A DNA stretch of 64,000 bases from Tribonema minus (GCA_017506865.1 JAFCMP010000357.1:927994-991993), one strand, 5' to 3'; shown: positions 12,632 through 24,967, counted from the stretch's first letter. Notes: generated by a model from the letters alone, not told the origin. Translations and numbers: made by a program.

Positions 12632-15600
12632 ATGATAGACGCACCAGGATCGGCGGGCGAAAATGAGCGTATTTTAGGGCTTGTGCCGAATGCAGCAGGC
12701 GCTACGCATCAGATTGGCAAGCGGAGGCGGAGGGGGAAAGGCCGCAAAGACAATGAATCGGCTCCTCTGCAGCAAACCGCGCAGCCATCGGCTGCCTGCG
12801 CAGGGCTTTCTCTACTATCGTCCCGTATCGCTGATGATGATGCGGACCCTCATCGTGCAGAGGAGAAAACTTCGGTCCCCCTTCAACCACAGTCGCCATC
12901 AGCTGGACCGTTTCTGCAGCCTGAGGAAAGAGACGAAGGAGAGGTTAATGCCCGTGTGGTCGCAGTGCTTGGTGGCGAAGGTGCGCAGGATAACAGTTGC
13001 GATGCTGAAGCGGCGGGCAGGCAGCAAGTGGGGGGCGGCGCAGGTGCTGTGGCAGCATGCATACCCACTGCTGCTGGAGCTAGCCTCGTTCACGGCGGCA
13101 GCACGACTGGGCATGATGCAAAGGACGTCACGCGTCAGCCCGTCGGCGGTCAGCTTCTGTCTGCAACGCAGCGACCGCCCATTGAAGTTGGTGCCCACCT
13201 TCCACTTGAAACATCAACAGGACTTGAGGGTGACGCCGGCAATGTAACCAGTCTCGGAGGGCCTGCCAATCCCCTTGCAGTGCACGGCAAGGCAACTGCT
13301 CCTGAACTGGAGAGTGCTGGGCCAGCCTGCACCACAAGCGACGATGTTGCGGTCCAAGGCACCACTCTGCAGCTCGCCCCTGCGGGGAGCGGCTGCGCAC
13401 TGAACGAGGACAAAACTGCGGTGGCATTGCTTTTGGCTTCGGCGCAGGCATACTGCGTCGCGCACACAATCTTCAATCAGCCAAGAAGTTCGAGAAGGCG
13501 CAATCATGGCCGACGCTCCTCGAGGCAGCAGGCAGCGGCCGCGGCTACCGTGGTGTCGACGCCGGATGGACAGGCCCCTGCACAGAGCATCGCGGGCGAC
13601 AGCAGCAATCAGCAGATTTTCCTTGCAGCGATGATTTCCGTGGGCAAGGCGGAGTATGCGCACAATACGCTGCTGGCTCAGCAGCGGCAGGGCCAGCCAC
13701 TGACGGCGGCGCAGCTGACCGAGGCTGAACGGGCCGTCGACGCCAGCATTGAGGCGGCCATGCTCGACATGTTCACGTCGCTGAACTCCCGCGCGCCCAT
13801 TCTGGAGCGCCTGTCCCTGCAGTCTGGAGGACAGGGTGCCCATGTATGACCTCCACGGCCTGGAACCGATCTTGGGCATGGTGCAGGTATGAATGTGAAT
13901 TCATGAATGTGAGCACAGTGTGAACGAGTACCACAGCAAATTGCATAGCTTGGAGTGCAACAGTATTTGTGAGGCGTAGCTAGATTGCAGACATCCAGCA
14001 TTTGTACACATCAATATCAACCACATTACATCATGCGTTCAAGTGGCATAATGCTGAAAAACACCACGAGACATATTTGAATGTAAGGAGCCAAGTGGTG
14101 CACAAGCAGGTTTTTTGCCCCTCACGCAAAATTGAATCAAAGTACACAAGGAGACAAGTACAATCATATCACCGGTAGCTGTTCTGATGAGTTCTGCACA
14201 GTGACTCCACAACATCATACCGTTGTTAATAATGGTAACCCATACCCCTTTAAGTACATGCATGAAGTCTGTTGTGGACATTAGTGAAATGCTTCGAACG
14301 GATACACTCACGAGCATTCAGCTACAACTTGCCTACGACACAGTGCTGGAGTTCACTTGCCACATCTTATAAAGCACGGCAACATTGCACTGACCGCATG
14401 ACTGCCCAAAAACAAATACTGTGAAGTACCGCCTAGTGGCACTTGAGCATTTTTGAGCTTACATATCGTGCATGTATAACTTACAGGATAAGTGACCCGC
14501 GTGTTTGCAATGTTGAGCACTGATGCCGCCTTCAACATGCGCAGCACATGCAAGAAAAACGGGTTTGAACTTTGGACGCGTTGAGATGTGCTGGCTGATG
14601 CCGAGCGGACACAACGGACCTGCTCATGGTAGTTGAACTTGTACGTCTCAATCAGCAGGCATGCCAGCAAAGCTGGTGGTGGCTCATGGCAGAATGATGA
14701 TGTCAAGTAGTGCTGGCCCAGGCTAGGGTTCAAGCTAGGTTAGGGCTAGTTTAGGGTTAGGTCCATGGCGCACACTGAGCACTGCTTTCCTCGACATCCC
14801 GCGCGCGCAGATGTTCTTCAAGGCAATCCTCGGCAGCGACCTCGGCGTGTGCGGCTGCGCGCTCCTCATCACGGGGTGGGGCAAGCACACCACCGACGGC
14901 GAGTCCAAGCTCAAGGACAGGGTCATCGAAGACGCCGAGAAGCGCGGCCTCGTCGTCACCCTGTACATGCGCAACGCGGGCGTCGTGGGGGTGTGCACGC
15001 CTCAGCTGGCCGCGATCGTCGCGAGCCTCAGGAGCGAGCTGGGGGATCCGGCGTGCGGGGAGTACACCCCCGCGAATGACGTCGCGCAGTGCCGATTCAC
15101 GCCGCCGTACGCGCGCTGCGCGCACCGCGAGGCCCTCGCTCGCCGCGCGCCCTGCACGCCGCCTCAGGAACTTGCGTACGCACAGCCCCTGCCCGCACCC
15201 CACAGCACGCAAGAGCCCGCTGCGCAGTGCCCCCCCGACCCAGCATACGAGCCGTCAGCGCCTATTTACGGCGCGTCACCTGCACTGTTCACTCCCTACT
15301 TCAACCCCTACTTCAACGCCGCAGGCCAGGCGTTCCCCTGCCAAGCGCCAAGCGCGTGGGCTCCCCACTGGCTCTCACACCCAGAGACCCCATTCACGGG
15401 CCGTGTTGAGAGGGCACATGCCGCCGAGCCGCCAGCGCTTTCGGAGTCTTATCACAGGGCAGCTCAGCACTCTGCACACCCACAGCCCTCATACTTTGGC
15501 GCCGCGCAGAGGCCGTATGCGCCCGCCTGGCAGCCCCCCTCCTGCCCCGATGCGCAGGGAGGGTGGGGTGCATATGGTGCAGGCACGTACCAGGCAGTGG

Positions 15601-15707
15601 CGGAGTTCGGGGGCGAGTTCCGCTGTGCACCGGAGGAGCAGGGGGACTCGCGCACCTCGTGGGGCTCTGCCTTGTTCATCAACAAGAGGGCGCGCTTCAG
15701 CTACTAG
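12632..15707 (+). CDS. Smr-domain protein, possibly with a frame break upstream of the domain
   Basis: Smr (small MutS-related) domains bind or cleave nucleic acids. Exon 13823-13886 encodes DLHGLEPILGMVQ with the DLHG motif. It ends on a codon boundary at a GTATG donor and joins the exon 14811-15707, which opens with an ATG codon and carries LLITGWGKHTTDGESKLK, the TGxGxHS-like core. Together they make one complete Smr domain. The tail of about 190 residues is rich in Pro, Tyr and Ala, ending in RARFSY then TAG. Immediately upstream, an open frame from ATG 12632 to a stop at 13847 encodes about 405 residues rich in Ala, Gln and Gly with a basic patch (GKRRRRGKGRK). It overlaps the DLHG exon in a different frame. 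Either an intron ends at 13822 (acceptor ccctgcag) or there is a frameshift. Domain identity is firm; the gene's 5' part is a proposal. Confidence 0.65.
14722..14761 (+). repeat. TTAGGG-like tract in the Smr gene intron
   Basis: Degenerate units such as gctagggtt, ggttagggct and tttagggttagg lie about 50 bases before the acceptor at 14810, with the G-rich strand in the sense orientation. Confidence 0.75.
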
Positions 15708-17255
15708 TCCCCCTGTCGGCCGCACACGGCTGCCCGAGCAGACCTGCACTCAGCAATGGCCAAAGCTGTCAGTTGGCAGCCCCGCGCTCCCCCCCCCCCC
15801 CCCCCCCCCCCGCGCGCGCTGCTATGGCTACATGCGACGGATCTCAGTACACCCCTGTCGGCTGTGAGGTGTAATTGTCACTTGTTGCCCTCATCCCAAC
15901 TCTTTCCCAACCCCCTCCCCCTTGCCCCCCTCCCCCCGCCCTCCCCTCCCCTTCCCCCCCCGTTCAACCAGTTATCACCAGCCGGACGAGTACTACTTAT
16001 CAATGCCGGGGAGACACCCAACCATTCATTTGTTGCCCCCTGTTGGCAAGAGCACTGTGCACACAGCAATGGCAACAAGAAGTTACTTGAAGTACCACTG
16101 CTACAAAGGCGTGTGATGTTCAATCCTTGCTGCTGTGGTTTGTGTGTTGCCAGGAAAGTGCGCATGTAATTGTTCACCTCTCGCATTGGATGTCAAGCTT
16201 GCTACCTGAGTACATCATGCAGTACACTGTGATGGCGTGAGGCAGAACCGTGCTACTTGCTGTCTGTCAATCTGCCCGTGAAGTCAACGAATGTCACCTG
16301 GAGCAGTGCAGCTCATGCTTGTCTGATGCTTGAGATCGTGTGAAGTAGCCTTGTCCGCATGCATCACAAGTTTGTGAGATTAGATGGATGGCCTTGAGGC
16401 ACACAAGTCGCGTTTACATCTCTGTAAGTGCTTTCAGGGGGGGGGGGCGGTCACACGCCTTGTAGGTTTCAACAGGCGTGGTTGCGCACTCATTTGCCAT
16501 GATCATTAAAATAGTGATGGCGCCATGCAAGCGTGGGAACGGATGAGCTCCCAGGCACATGCTACTGAGCAGGTGTGAGTTGCATCATGAAGCTGGCACT
16601 CTTGAGCGCATCAGGACATTTCTGAGGGCAAATGGCAATGAGCGATCACTGCGAGTCAAAAACATAAAAGTGGGCAGCATCCCGGGGCTCAAATGGTCTC
16701 GCATTCATTTCCGTAGAAAGCGGTATTCGCATGATGCACTTCTCAGTATGCCGTAACCACGACTCCAGGATACTGCGCTGCCGTCATGAGGCGGCGGCAG
16801 AAGAGCCAACTGAAAACGTCTGCAGGACGCATTTATACACACTGCCCGAACTACCATGGCAGCTCCAACTCACACAACACATACTTCAACTTGAAGTATT
16901 CAACAGACGTCCTCAGAGGACTGAGAGAAAAATCACTCCGCACCCCCCGCCGGCTGTGGCAAAGGAGACCGACCGTACACGGCCAAAAACTTGTGGTTTG
17001 CTGCTGTGTGTTGACGAAATACGCGCGCTGACACTGTACACGAGAACACGTGCTGCGTCCGTAGCAACCGCTGTGATGCAGCAACCGCTGCTGCCGCAAT
17101 GACCTGTCGCTGCCAGCAACACGCGACGCAGCGGCTTCTGCGCGCATCGAGCTGTGTGCCCGTACGCCCGCCGACGCTGGCCCAGCGCAAACGCGCTGAT
17201 GCCGCGCACCCATGCTGCCTTGCGCCCCCTCCCCCCCCTTTACGTTTGCACCGCC
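15708..17255. other. Intergenic region between convergent genes
   Basis: No exon is convincing here. The region has C homopolymers (around 15789-15811 and 15905-15960), a G run near 16439 and a perfect 9+1+9 inverted repeat at 16881-16899 (ATACTTCAA-C-TTGAAGTAT). It should hold the 3' ends and terminators of the Smr gene (+) and the transporter gene (-); no specific polyadenylation signal can be assigned. Confidence 0.5.
16881..16899. repeat. Perfect inverted repeat, 9-base arms
   Basis: ATACTTCAA and TTGAAGTAT flank a single C. The core TTCAACTTGAA is shared with many other places in the window. It lies between two convergent genes. Confidence 0.8.
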
Positions 17256-20200
17256 TCACACGCTCTTGTCGTCGTACAGCGTGCTCGCGATGGACGTCGA
17301 CGCCGCGGCGAGCGCGCCGCACACGCCCGCGGCGACGAATGCGCGTTCCGCGAGGCGCCTGGCGTGCGACATGCCGCCACCGCCACTACCATTACCACTA
17401 CCATTGCCATTGCCACTGCCATTGTTATTGTCGCACAGGCGCAAGTGGAACAGCGGAGGGTAAACGAGCGCGAGAGGCACGGAGCACAGCGCGCCGACGA
17501 GCCCCACGAACGCGTCGAACGCGGCGCCGCCGAGCAGCGCCAGCAGCGCGACGCCGCCGCACACGCCCATGCGCAGCGCGTTCTTGCCCCAGCGGCGGCG
17601 CTGCGTCGGGGGGCGCGCGCTCTCCAGAGGGGTCCAGATCATGGCCTCGAAGATCTTGGTCGCGGGGAAGAGCTGGGGGAGGGATGGGGGGGAAGTGGAT
17701 GGGTGTGAGTGCGCAGCGTAGTTGAGGTTCAATGTATGCGGTTGTAGGGTATGGTCCGCGTGTGAGGAGCGTCCACGCTTGAAGCTAGGACGAGCACGCG
17801 ATAAGAGTACGTGCTGCCAAAGCGCTGGACCTATGAACCGGCCTACTGGTGTAGGTTGCACGTACAGCACATCTGCACATCAGTTGTGGTGTTGAAAGTG
17901 AAGAATTGGCCTCCAGTACAAGACGTGCCGTCTGTGTCGGCAGGCACCCGCGCTGAGCGTACACATTGGTCAAGGCCCTCTCTGAGGGATGCTATCAGAG
18001 CGTTGCCATTTCAAATGACTCATCAGGCGTCACTTCATCACTACTTGCCCCCTGCCCCCCCCGTTCTCTTCTACATGCCCCGCCCCAAACAAGGGGAAGC
18101 GGGGGGGGCTTTTGGGGGGGGAGGCACTATGACCGCAAATAGGTGACTCACCTGCAAGGGGAAGGTGAGCATGATGCCCACGCTGTACAGGATGCGTACC
18201 AGCTTGCCCTCGGTGGAGTGGACCGGCAGCGTCATGGTCACAAACTCGGGCACCTCTGGCCCAAACGCGAGGTACCCCGCCAGTCCTGCAAGCACAAACA
18301 GGCGAGCACAATAAAGCAACAGCATGCACATCAGTGGAAGGTGCAATGATTGGCGCAAGGGCTCATGGGCGTAGCCCTTCTTGCATGCAATCTGGGCAGG
18401 CCCCTCGCATATGCTTTTCAGTTCCAGGTGGGCCATTCTGAACTCATGAAGCGGGCGCCGCGCTGCACAACATGATCACGTCTCCCCCGCTCTGTGCGCG
18501 CGTGCCTGCGCAAATGGATACCCCGACTGTGTACCGTGGGCATCTGCATTCGCGCGCTCCGGAGGGCATGACAGAACGCAGCGGAAGCCTGCCAGGCGCG
18601 CAGAAAGAAGCGCATGGACAACATCCACATCACCCCTGTTGCGCGCTTGGACTGCCGTGACGGCGCGCGCTGCCGCCGCTGCTCTCATGGGCGCGCGCGC
18701 TGAGCAACGCAATCCTCGCCGCGCATGCACACGGCAGCGCTGAGAACCGCGCGCTGCACCGCCGATGCTGTGAGACATGCCCTTCAGGCGCAATGACCCG
18801 TGTTGCCACACCGCATGCCACGAGGCACTGAACTTCAGGGTTGCACTGATAAAGGCTACTTCTTTAGAAACATTTTGTGTTGTCATGGGTATGAGCATCA
18901 CGACACGCACGGCAGCGCCGACACGCAGCAACGACGCCGCGGTATGCGCTCAGCGCTCGCCTGCGCAGCAGCGCACTTGGAGCCGCGCCGCGGCGCATCC
19001 ACCACACTCGATGCCTGCAGCGCGCCCTGTAGTTCTGTACGCGCGCAGCAACGACCAACGCGACGACGGCAGCAAACCAGCGGCCGTGCATCTCGCGAGA
19101 GTGCCACGGCAGTGCCACCGAAGAAGAGCAGGAGAAGGACGCACCGAACAGCAGGAAAAACGTCACGACGCCCGCCGAGCACGCGCACAGCAGCGCGTTG
19201 AAGCGGTGGCGCAGCGCGGGCGCCATGGCGTCCTGGATCGGCAGGATGAGGCCGATGCCCTCGAACGACGCGACCGCGCTGCCGAGGACCATGAGCGTGC
19301 GGCGCGGGTTGAGCATCACCACGCCTTCCGCGGCGCCGTCGACCGCGTACTGCGTGGCGACGTGCCAGAGCGTGAGGGTCAGGCCCACGAGCAGGCCCGC
19401 GTTGGCGAAGAGCATGCCGGCGCCGAGGTACTGGATGCGCCGCACGCACGCGAGGGGCGCGTAGATGGCCAGCTGCCACGGGGTGACAGTTTTTTTGGAG
19501 GGGGGGGTGGGGGGGGGGGGGAGTGAGAGGTTTAAACGGTGGCGTGGAGCCCCTCAACAATGATGTAGCAGGATAGTAATTGAATGGGCGTTGGCGACCA
19601 GCATGCCGGCGCCGAGGTACTGGATGCGCCGCACGCACGCACGCAAGCGGCGCACAGATGGCCAGCTGCCGCGGGGTGACAGTTTTTTTAGGGGGGGGGG
19701 GGGGGGGGGGGGGGGAGGGGGAGAGAGAGTGGGAGGGAGGAGAGAGAGTTTTGAAGAGGTTGTGGAGCCCCTCAGCGATGATGCGGCGGGGGTCATGGAT
19801 CGGATGTGTGTGTGTGTGAGTGAGGTTCAGTGTTGCGGAGCCGTTCAGCAAGGCTTTGCAAGGCGCCGTCGACCGAGAACAACAGCGTGTGCGGAGGCAG
19901 CGTTTTGCAATGAGCTGCACCGCACAAAGGTACACGCACATGCGCGAAGGGCGTCAGATGGCCGCGTGCTGCAGGGAAGATCAAAGGGGGGCGGGGCAGG
20001 GGCGGTTGACTCAGTGCTGCTGCATGGCAGTCAATAGAATCAGGATGCTGCAGGAGTAATTGAAAGTACGCTCACATGTGCAAATAGGGACCGCCACGTG
20101 CGCATGTGCAAGGGACGCAGCGATGGCCAGGCGCCGCAGGCTAGAGCAGGGTTGCACGGGAAAACTGACCCTAACCCTAACATTAACCCTAAAACCAGGG

Positions 20201-20967
20201 TGAAGGGGCAGGGGGCGGCGGGCTCAGTGCTGCTGCCTTTCCGTTGACGGAGGAGGCAGAGGCATGTCACTCCTCCACTATGAATTTCTTCATACCCTAG
20301 TACAGTTTGGGCAGTGTGCACCTCAACGAGCGAAGCGGCGATGCGCAGGGCACGAGCACGCAAAAGCGTGAGTGCGGTGATGGGTCAAAAGAAGAGGACC
20401 AACAACAGGCTATCAATTGACCATCTGCGATGCCGTCGTGGCCTATAGCACCCGGCGCGTATGAAGATGCGGGCTGACGCTGCGCACAGCAAGTACCGTA
20501 GTCCAACATCTCATAATCGACTGTATGCAACGTGCGCTGGCCGCCTTGCCATTCTTTGGTGAGCCTGAGCCACGGCCCGCTGCGAAGTGGGCAGCTGCCA
20601 CTAACAATTGCTGTCTTGCAATCAGGAGCTCTTGGTCTGTGCGAGATGAGGAGTTATGCAAGCCCTACTGCTGGACCCAGCCCTTGCAAGCGAGCCTTGA
20701 TGCGTGTCACATGTGCGCATGCTGCGGTACCCTTTGAGCGCTGCGCACCAGCAGGACTGTCGGTGTGCCAGTGCTCAACAGGCCATGCAGCCGCCTTACC
20801 CGACTTGTTATACATGAGAGATCCTGGCGAGCTACATACCTGCAGTCCGATGGACTGCGCCATGGTCAGTCCCAGCAGCTCTCCCAGATTGGAGGCCACA
20901 AAGATGTAGTACGTCGTGCAGAAGCCGAGCTGCAGACGGTAGCAGCAGCAGCAGCAGCGGCGGCAGC

Positions 20968-21008
<41 letters not shown>

Positions 21009-23931
21009 CAGCAATGACTGGCACCATCAGTCCATGAGTTGAAATCGGAGGCGCTGCTTAGGTACTTGAAGGCTTGCCATGGTGACTGCTTCAATTAAGC
21101 GCCATTGTGGAGGTCGCTCGCTTGCGTACCACTTGCAGCCTTGCGCCGGAGGCTGCTTTGGCAAGTGCTGTATATAGTGAGGTCACTGCATGAGCAATGC
21201 GCCAAAGGGCGCACAGTGCACTCAGAGGTGGGATGCACAGCGAGCACGATGGGGTGTGTACGCGTGCAGCAACGGGCTTTCTCGATGTACGATTCTGCAG
21301 GGGCTACGTTTCACAGAGAATGATGACAAAGGCTATGCATCGTGCAACTGGTGTGTCAGTGCACATACATGGCGCATATAACTTTCACCGGCATACTGAC
21401 ATGGTTCCCCCATCGCCCTAGCAATGTGCGCTCGCACCTGCGTGCCTGCGCACCAACCCTAGCCGTTACCGTAAACCTAATCCTAACCTTAAGTGCACTT
21501 GCCTGGCTGAGCACCAGGCTTGTCTCCACGGCCGCCCTGCCCACACGCCCTGCGGCGGCATACCCAATGTCCCCAAAGGAGTGCGCTCCCGTGCTCCTGA
21601 AGAGGAGACACACACACATACACATATGGAGGTACAGATCCAGGCAAGCAACGTCATGAGATAGAGTGTCAGCAGAAGGCAAACGCAGAGATACAACACT
21701 CCTGCCGCGGCGTTGTCGACGTCCTCCGAGGAGTGCGCTGCAGCGCTCCTGAGAAACACACATGCACACTCACACACATGCATGACGCGGTTACGCCATG
21801 TAATGATGAACATATGCCAGCGCACAGCAAAGATTGAGTGCAGTGCACAGCGTGGCTTGAGGGGCAATGCTTCGGGGCACAAGCGTTTGCATGCATGAGT
21901 TGTAGCAATGGCAAGTGAGAGTGGGGGGGACTGAGCACTGCCACCCCCCCCCCCTCTCGGGCGGGCAGAATGCATACAGCAACTTTGACATCAGCCAACA
22001 TTTTTCAGAGGTTGCAGCACCAGTTTGGTGCTCACTTGCGAGGATCACTTTAATCACTTGAACTTGATGTTCAGTGTTCATAGGGGTGCAGTTGCGGTTG
22101 GCCGCCACGCACCTGCACTCTAGCAGCAGCAGCATCGCCAACGTGCTCAGGATGCCTGCGAGGGCCAGTATGACAGAGGACCCCACCGCGCCGCCGAGCG
22201 AGAAGACATGCGGTAGGTATAGAACGTACGTCCCAACCATACCCTTGATGTAGGTGACTGCACGCGCGCAGCGGGATGGCAGAGGGGTTAGGTGGGGGGG
22301 GGGGGACGTGAAGGAGAGCAGTACGCGGTACTTGAGGCATTGATATCATTGAGTCATACCTCACATACGTACTCAATCAAATACATGCACTGATTTGTCT
22401 GCGATGTCACCTTGTGGGTGACAGCACGCGCGCAGGGACGACAGAGGGGTGAGGTGGGGGGGGGGGGGGGCATGAAGGAGAGCAGCGCGCGGTAACTCAG
22501 CACCGGCGTGCAGCGCAGGTGACTGAGAGGCATTGATATCATGAGTCGTACCATACGTACGTACCCGATCATACACATGCATTACTCGTCTGCGATGTCA
22601 CCTTGGTCATAATTCGCATTGGGACAAGGCAAGGCAGAGGGGCGTCGCCGAAGCCTACGCAGAGTCGAAACAGGGCTCTGCGTAACGGTGAGAGTGATTG
22701 GTACATAAAAGTCTCCGAAGCAGAAGTGCGCAGAACGGCACGGCAACAATGAGCGTGTCGCTCACAATGACGGCGAACATCAAGTTGCCACCTTGAATAG
22801 TGACTGAACTCATTCAGCTGCAGAGGGATATTGATACAGATGCACCTGAGACTCGTATAATCGACGAACATTCTCCTTGACGTGGTGCAGCTCATGCGCC
22901 CGGATGCTACGGGGCTCAGTGAAAAAAGCAGCATTCATCATTGGAACAGCTGAATGTGAGTCCGCAACCGCCGCCATCTCCACAAAATACCAAAGCTGTA
23001 AATTCGATTATCGGTTGTCGAAGCGCTGCTGCAGCAGCAGCAGCAGCAGACAACCCACATACGTGCCCTTAAACACACTCCAGCACACAAAAATACAGTG
23101 CGGCCGCGTGCCATCGACTTCAACTTTGTCCAATTGTGACCACAACCAATGCCCGCTGCGCACGCCGCCCCCAACACTCACCGGCGGTGCGGCCCAGGCC
23201 CGAGCCCTTCCTGCCGTGCGCGCTCGCGCTAAGCTCCCCGCCCCCGTGCCCGCTGCGTCCCCCCCCACTCCACACACCCCCCCCATCCAGCAGCGGCAGC
23301 TTCTCCCCCCCCTCCGCAGAGGGGGAGCGCACCAGCGCCACCTCGCGCAGCAGCGGCGGAAACGCCTCGCCGCTCCGCGCGCGCCAGCTGCGGTTGCGGC
23401 GGCGCTGGCGGCGCGGGAAGGCGCCGCCGCCGCTCTCAACTTCATCTGTGACGCTCCCCTCGAACTCGCTGAAGTACTCCACGTCCTCGTCGTCGTCGTC
23501 CGCGAACAGCGAGCCGCCGCCCTTGGCCATGAACTCCTGGGCCTGCCGGGGGGGGTTGGGGGGGTGGGGTGGGGGGGGATATCGAAGTGCTCAGCACTGG
23601 CTTGCACGCGTCAGCGTCGTGGCTGGGGCACGATCAACGAGTGCTCCCAGGCCGTGCGCAGCTGTTTGGTCTGCCACCCTTCAACAGAAACTGCACGAGC
23701 TCAGTGCAAAGGTCGCAGAGATGGCGACAGCATCCACTAGGTGTGACATGCAGGCCTGCGTTTGTTTGCTCTTGCAGGGCAATCAACACCCTGCGACCAC
23801 CTCACATCATGAAATGCGTAAACCCCACGCCTTACTTTATTTCTGTCCCTCGCACCCTCGCTTTGCAATACTTCGCCAGCACGGCCTTGCCTGCTCTCCA
23901 TGTCGGCATTAAAGCTCACCTCGAATGCCAT
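17256..23931 (-). CDS. AAAP-family amino-acid transporter (PAT/SLC36-like)
   Basis: AAAP family members are multi-pass membrane carriers that move amino acids, often with protons. Exons on the complement: 23182-23542, 22113-22257, 21503-21596, 20840-20929, 19145-19472, 18152-18285 and 17256-17672, with every phase matching. From ATG 23530 this gives 518 residues. An upstream piece ending at 23920 (MAFE before a GTGAGC donor) also joins in phase and may hold the true start. The acidic N-terminus (FADDDDEDVEYFSEFEG) is followed by IKGMVGTYVLYLP (first membrane segment), AHSFGDIGYAAAGRVGRAA, LGFCTTYYIFVASNL, ASFEGIGLILPIQDAM, YLAFGPEVPEFVTMTLP, RILYSVGIMLTFPLQ and LFPATKIFEAMI, matching the family in order. 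The C-terminus has a Gly/Asn-rich loop. One donor is GC (exon 21503). Substrate and membrane are not determinable. Confidence 0.9.
19417..19780 (-). repeat. Tandem copy of a 3' splice site and exon start (transporter exon 19145-19472)
   Basis: The start of the exon ending at 19472, its acceptor and the C-rich tract recur upstream in the gene (about 19600-19720). The stretch gtggagcccctca recurs too (about 19546 and 19761). The copied exon frame is close to, but not identical with, the real one. Confidence 0.85.
20168..20194 (-). repeat. TTAGGG-like tract in a transporter intron
   Basis: The + strand shows ccctaaccctaacattaaccctaa, so the TTAGGG strand is the sense strand of the minus-strand transporter gene. 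Confidence 0.85.
20940..21006. repeat. CAG/CTG trinucleotide repeat in a transporter intron
   Basis: A near-continuous run of cag units (with cgg and tag interruptions) lies just upstream of the acceptor of the exon 20840-20929. On the sense strand it is a CTG repeat, serving as a mixed C/T tract. Confidence 0.85.
21452..21490 (-). repeat. Decayed TTAGGG-like tract just inside a transporter intron
   Basis: The + strand has ccctagc, cctaatcctaacc and related units, within about 50 bases of the donor of the exon 21503-21596. TTAGG is on the sense strand. Confidence 0.6.
21535..21780 (-). repeat. Decayed copy of a transporter exon start and acceptor
   Basis: The first half of the exon ending at 21596 (encoding AHSFGDIGYAAAG) has a decayed copy at about 21700-21760 that still reads AHSSEDVDNAAAG on the minus strand. 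The CTCCTGA acceptor region and a CA-rich stretch are copied with it. Confidence 0.8.
22240..22640 (-). repeat. Two further copies of a transporter acceptor region
   Basis: The acceptor region of the exon ending at 22257 (gtaggtgactgcacgcgcgcag..cagaggggt, then a G run on +) recurs near 22410-22500. A shortened copy lies near 22590-22640. The linker containing cattgatatcat is also repeated. Unit length is about 170-180 bases. Confidence 0.85.
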
Positions 23932-24967
23932 GTTGTCAACGAGCGCTGACCATGTACTGCGGCGCCTGCGCTCCGGCGGCGCGCCGGCATTGAGCGAGAC
24001 AGCCCTGCTGCGCTGCGCAACATCGACACTGCACGACAGCAGACACACAATGACAACTCTCAATGCTAAGTCATGTCGGTGGCAGCACCGAACAGTGCTG
24101 AAGCCCCTTGTTTCAAAAGTGACATGGTTGCAGACCCAATCCAACCAAGAATGAGTGTCCGCATACGGCTCTGCACATGCTGTTTGGGCCAGGCGGTATG
24201 GGTGTCTGGATCCAGCTGGTGGTGTGCGACTTTGGATGCACACTCAGCTGCACACAAGGACATTGTCACAGACTTGCAGCATTTAAAGCAAGACAGCTGA
24301 CAAAAAGAAATGTTTGTGTATGCGAAAGTTTTAAAAAGCTCGCCACCACAAGTACCCATACCTGCGCCAGATCTGATAATCAAGAAGCGGCGGCATCGCA
24401 TACCTGTTGAGCCAGGCATCGCAACGACATACATTTACTTCTCAGCTGAATGAGAAAACCTGAAGATGCAGTGTAGTCGACACATTTTATTATTTGCAGC
24501 TTATGGGGTGTACTGCTCACAGCCTCGAACGCAAATACAAAAAAAATGGCTCACCTGTCCCCCTGGAACGTGCTGGCCAGCAGGTGCTGGGTGGGCGTGA
24601 CTGCAGCTGGCAGGGTGAGCCGCCTTTGTCTCGGCGGCGACAAGGGGACATCGTTGCTGGTACCATTAGTTTCCATGTTTGTTGCTGATCACCAGAGGCT
24701 ACACAGAAGTGGATACGCACCACACGGAAAGCCTCCAGGGTGCCAGGGTATGCAGTTGTTCGCTGTGTTCTGCCAAGGAGCACCGAAACAATGCGGCTGT
24801 GAGCGCACTCACTAGTCTCCTGATGGGCAGGGGATTGGACACAGCAGCTAGAGAGCTTTTCGGCTTCCGAGAATATCTCAAGTACTTCAAGTTCACGTTG
24901 AAATGTCAAACTTCACTGTTGATGTTGAGGTTCGTTAATAATTACCGGAAAAAGCAGAAGAAGGAGG
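23932..24967. promoter_or_regulatory. Divergent intergenic region between transporter and repeat-protein genes
   Basis: About 1 kb separates the 5' ends of two divergently transcribed genes, so promoters of both should lie here, but no specific element is recognisable. A segment at 24550-24612 is flanked by splice-like sites on both strands and could be a 5' exon of either gene. Confidence 0.3.

Noticed and set aside
13628..13790. A prokaryote-like or transposon ORF for the 12.6-13.8 kb frame
   Set aside because: No integrase, transposase or reverse-transcriptase motif is seen, and the frame abuts an Smr domain exon.
19600..19690. A second acceptor and exon start for the transporter that could be an alternative first half-exon
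   Set aside because: The copy lacks the rest of the exon and the phase-correct exon is complete at 19145-19472. It is treated as a duplicated junction.
22100..22640. CRISPR-like array, because of regularly spaced repeats
   Set aside because: There are only two or three diverged long units, in a eukaryotic intron, overlapping a splice acceptor. They have no short identical repeats with unique spacers.
24546..24620. Exon candidate flanked by splice-like sites on both strands
   Set aside because: Each strand gives a plausible short exon, so neither can be chosen; it was left as part of the divergent region.
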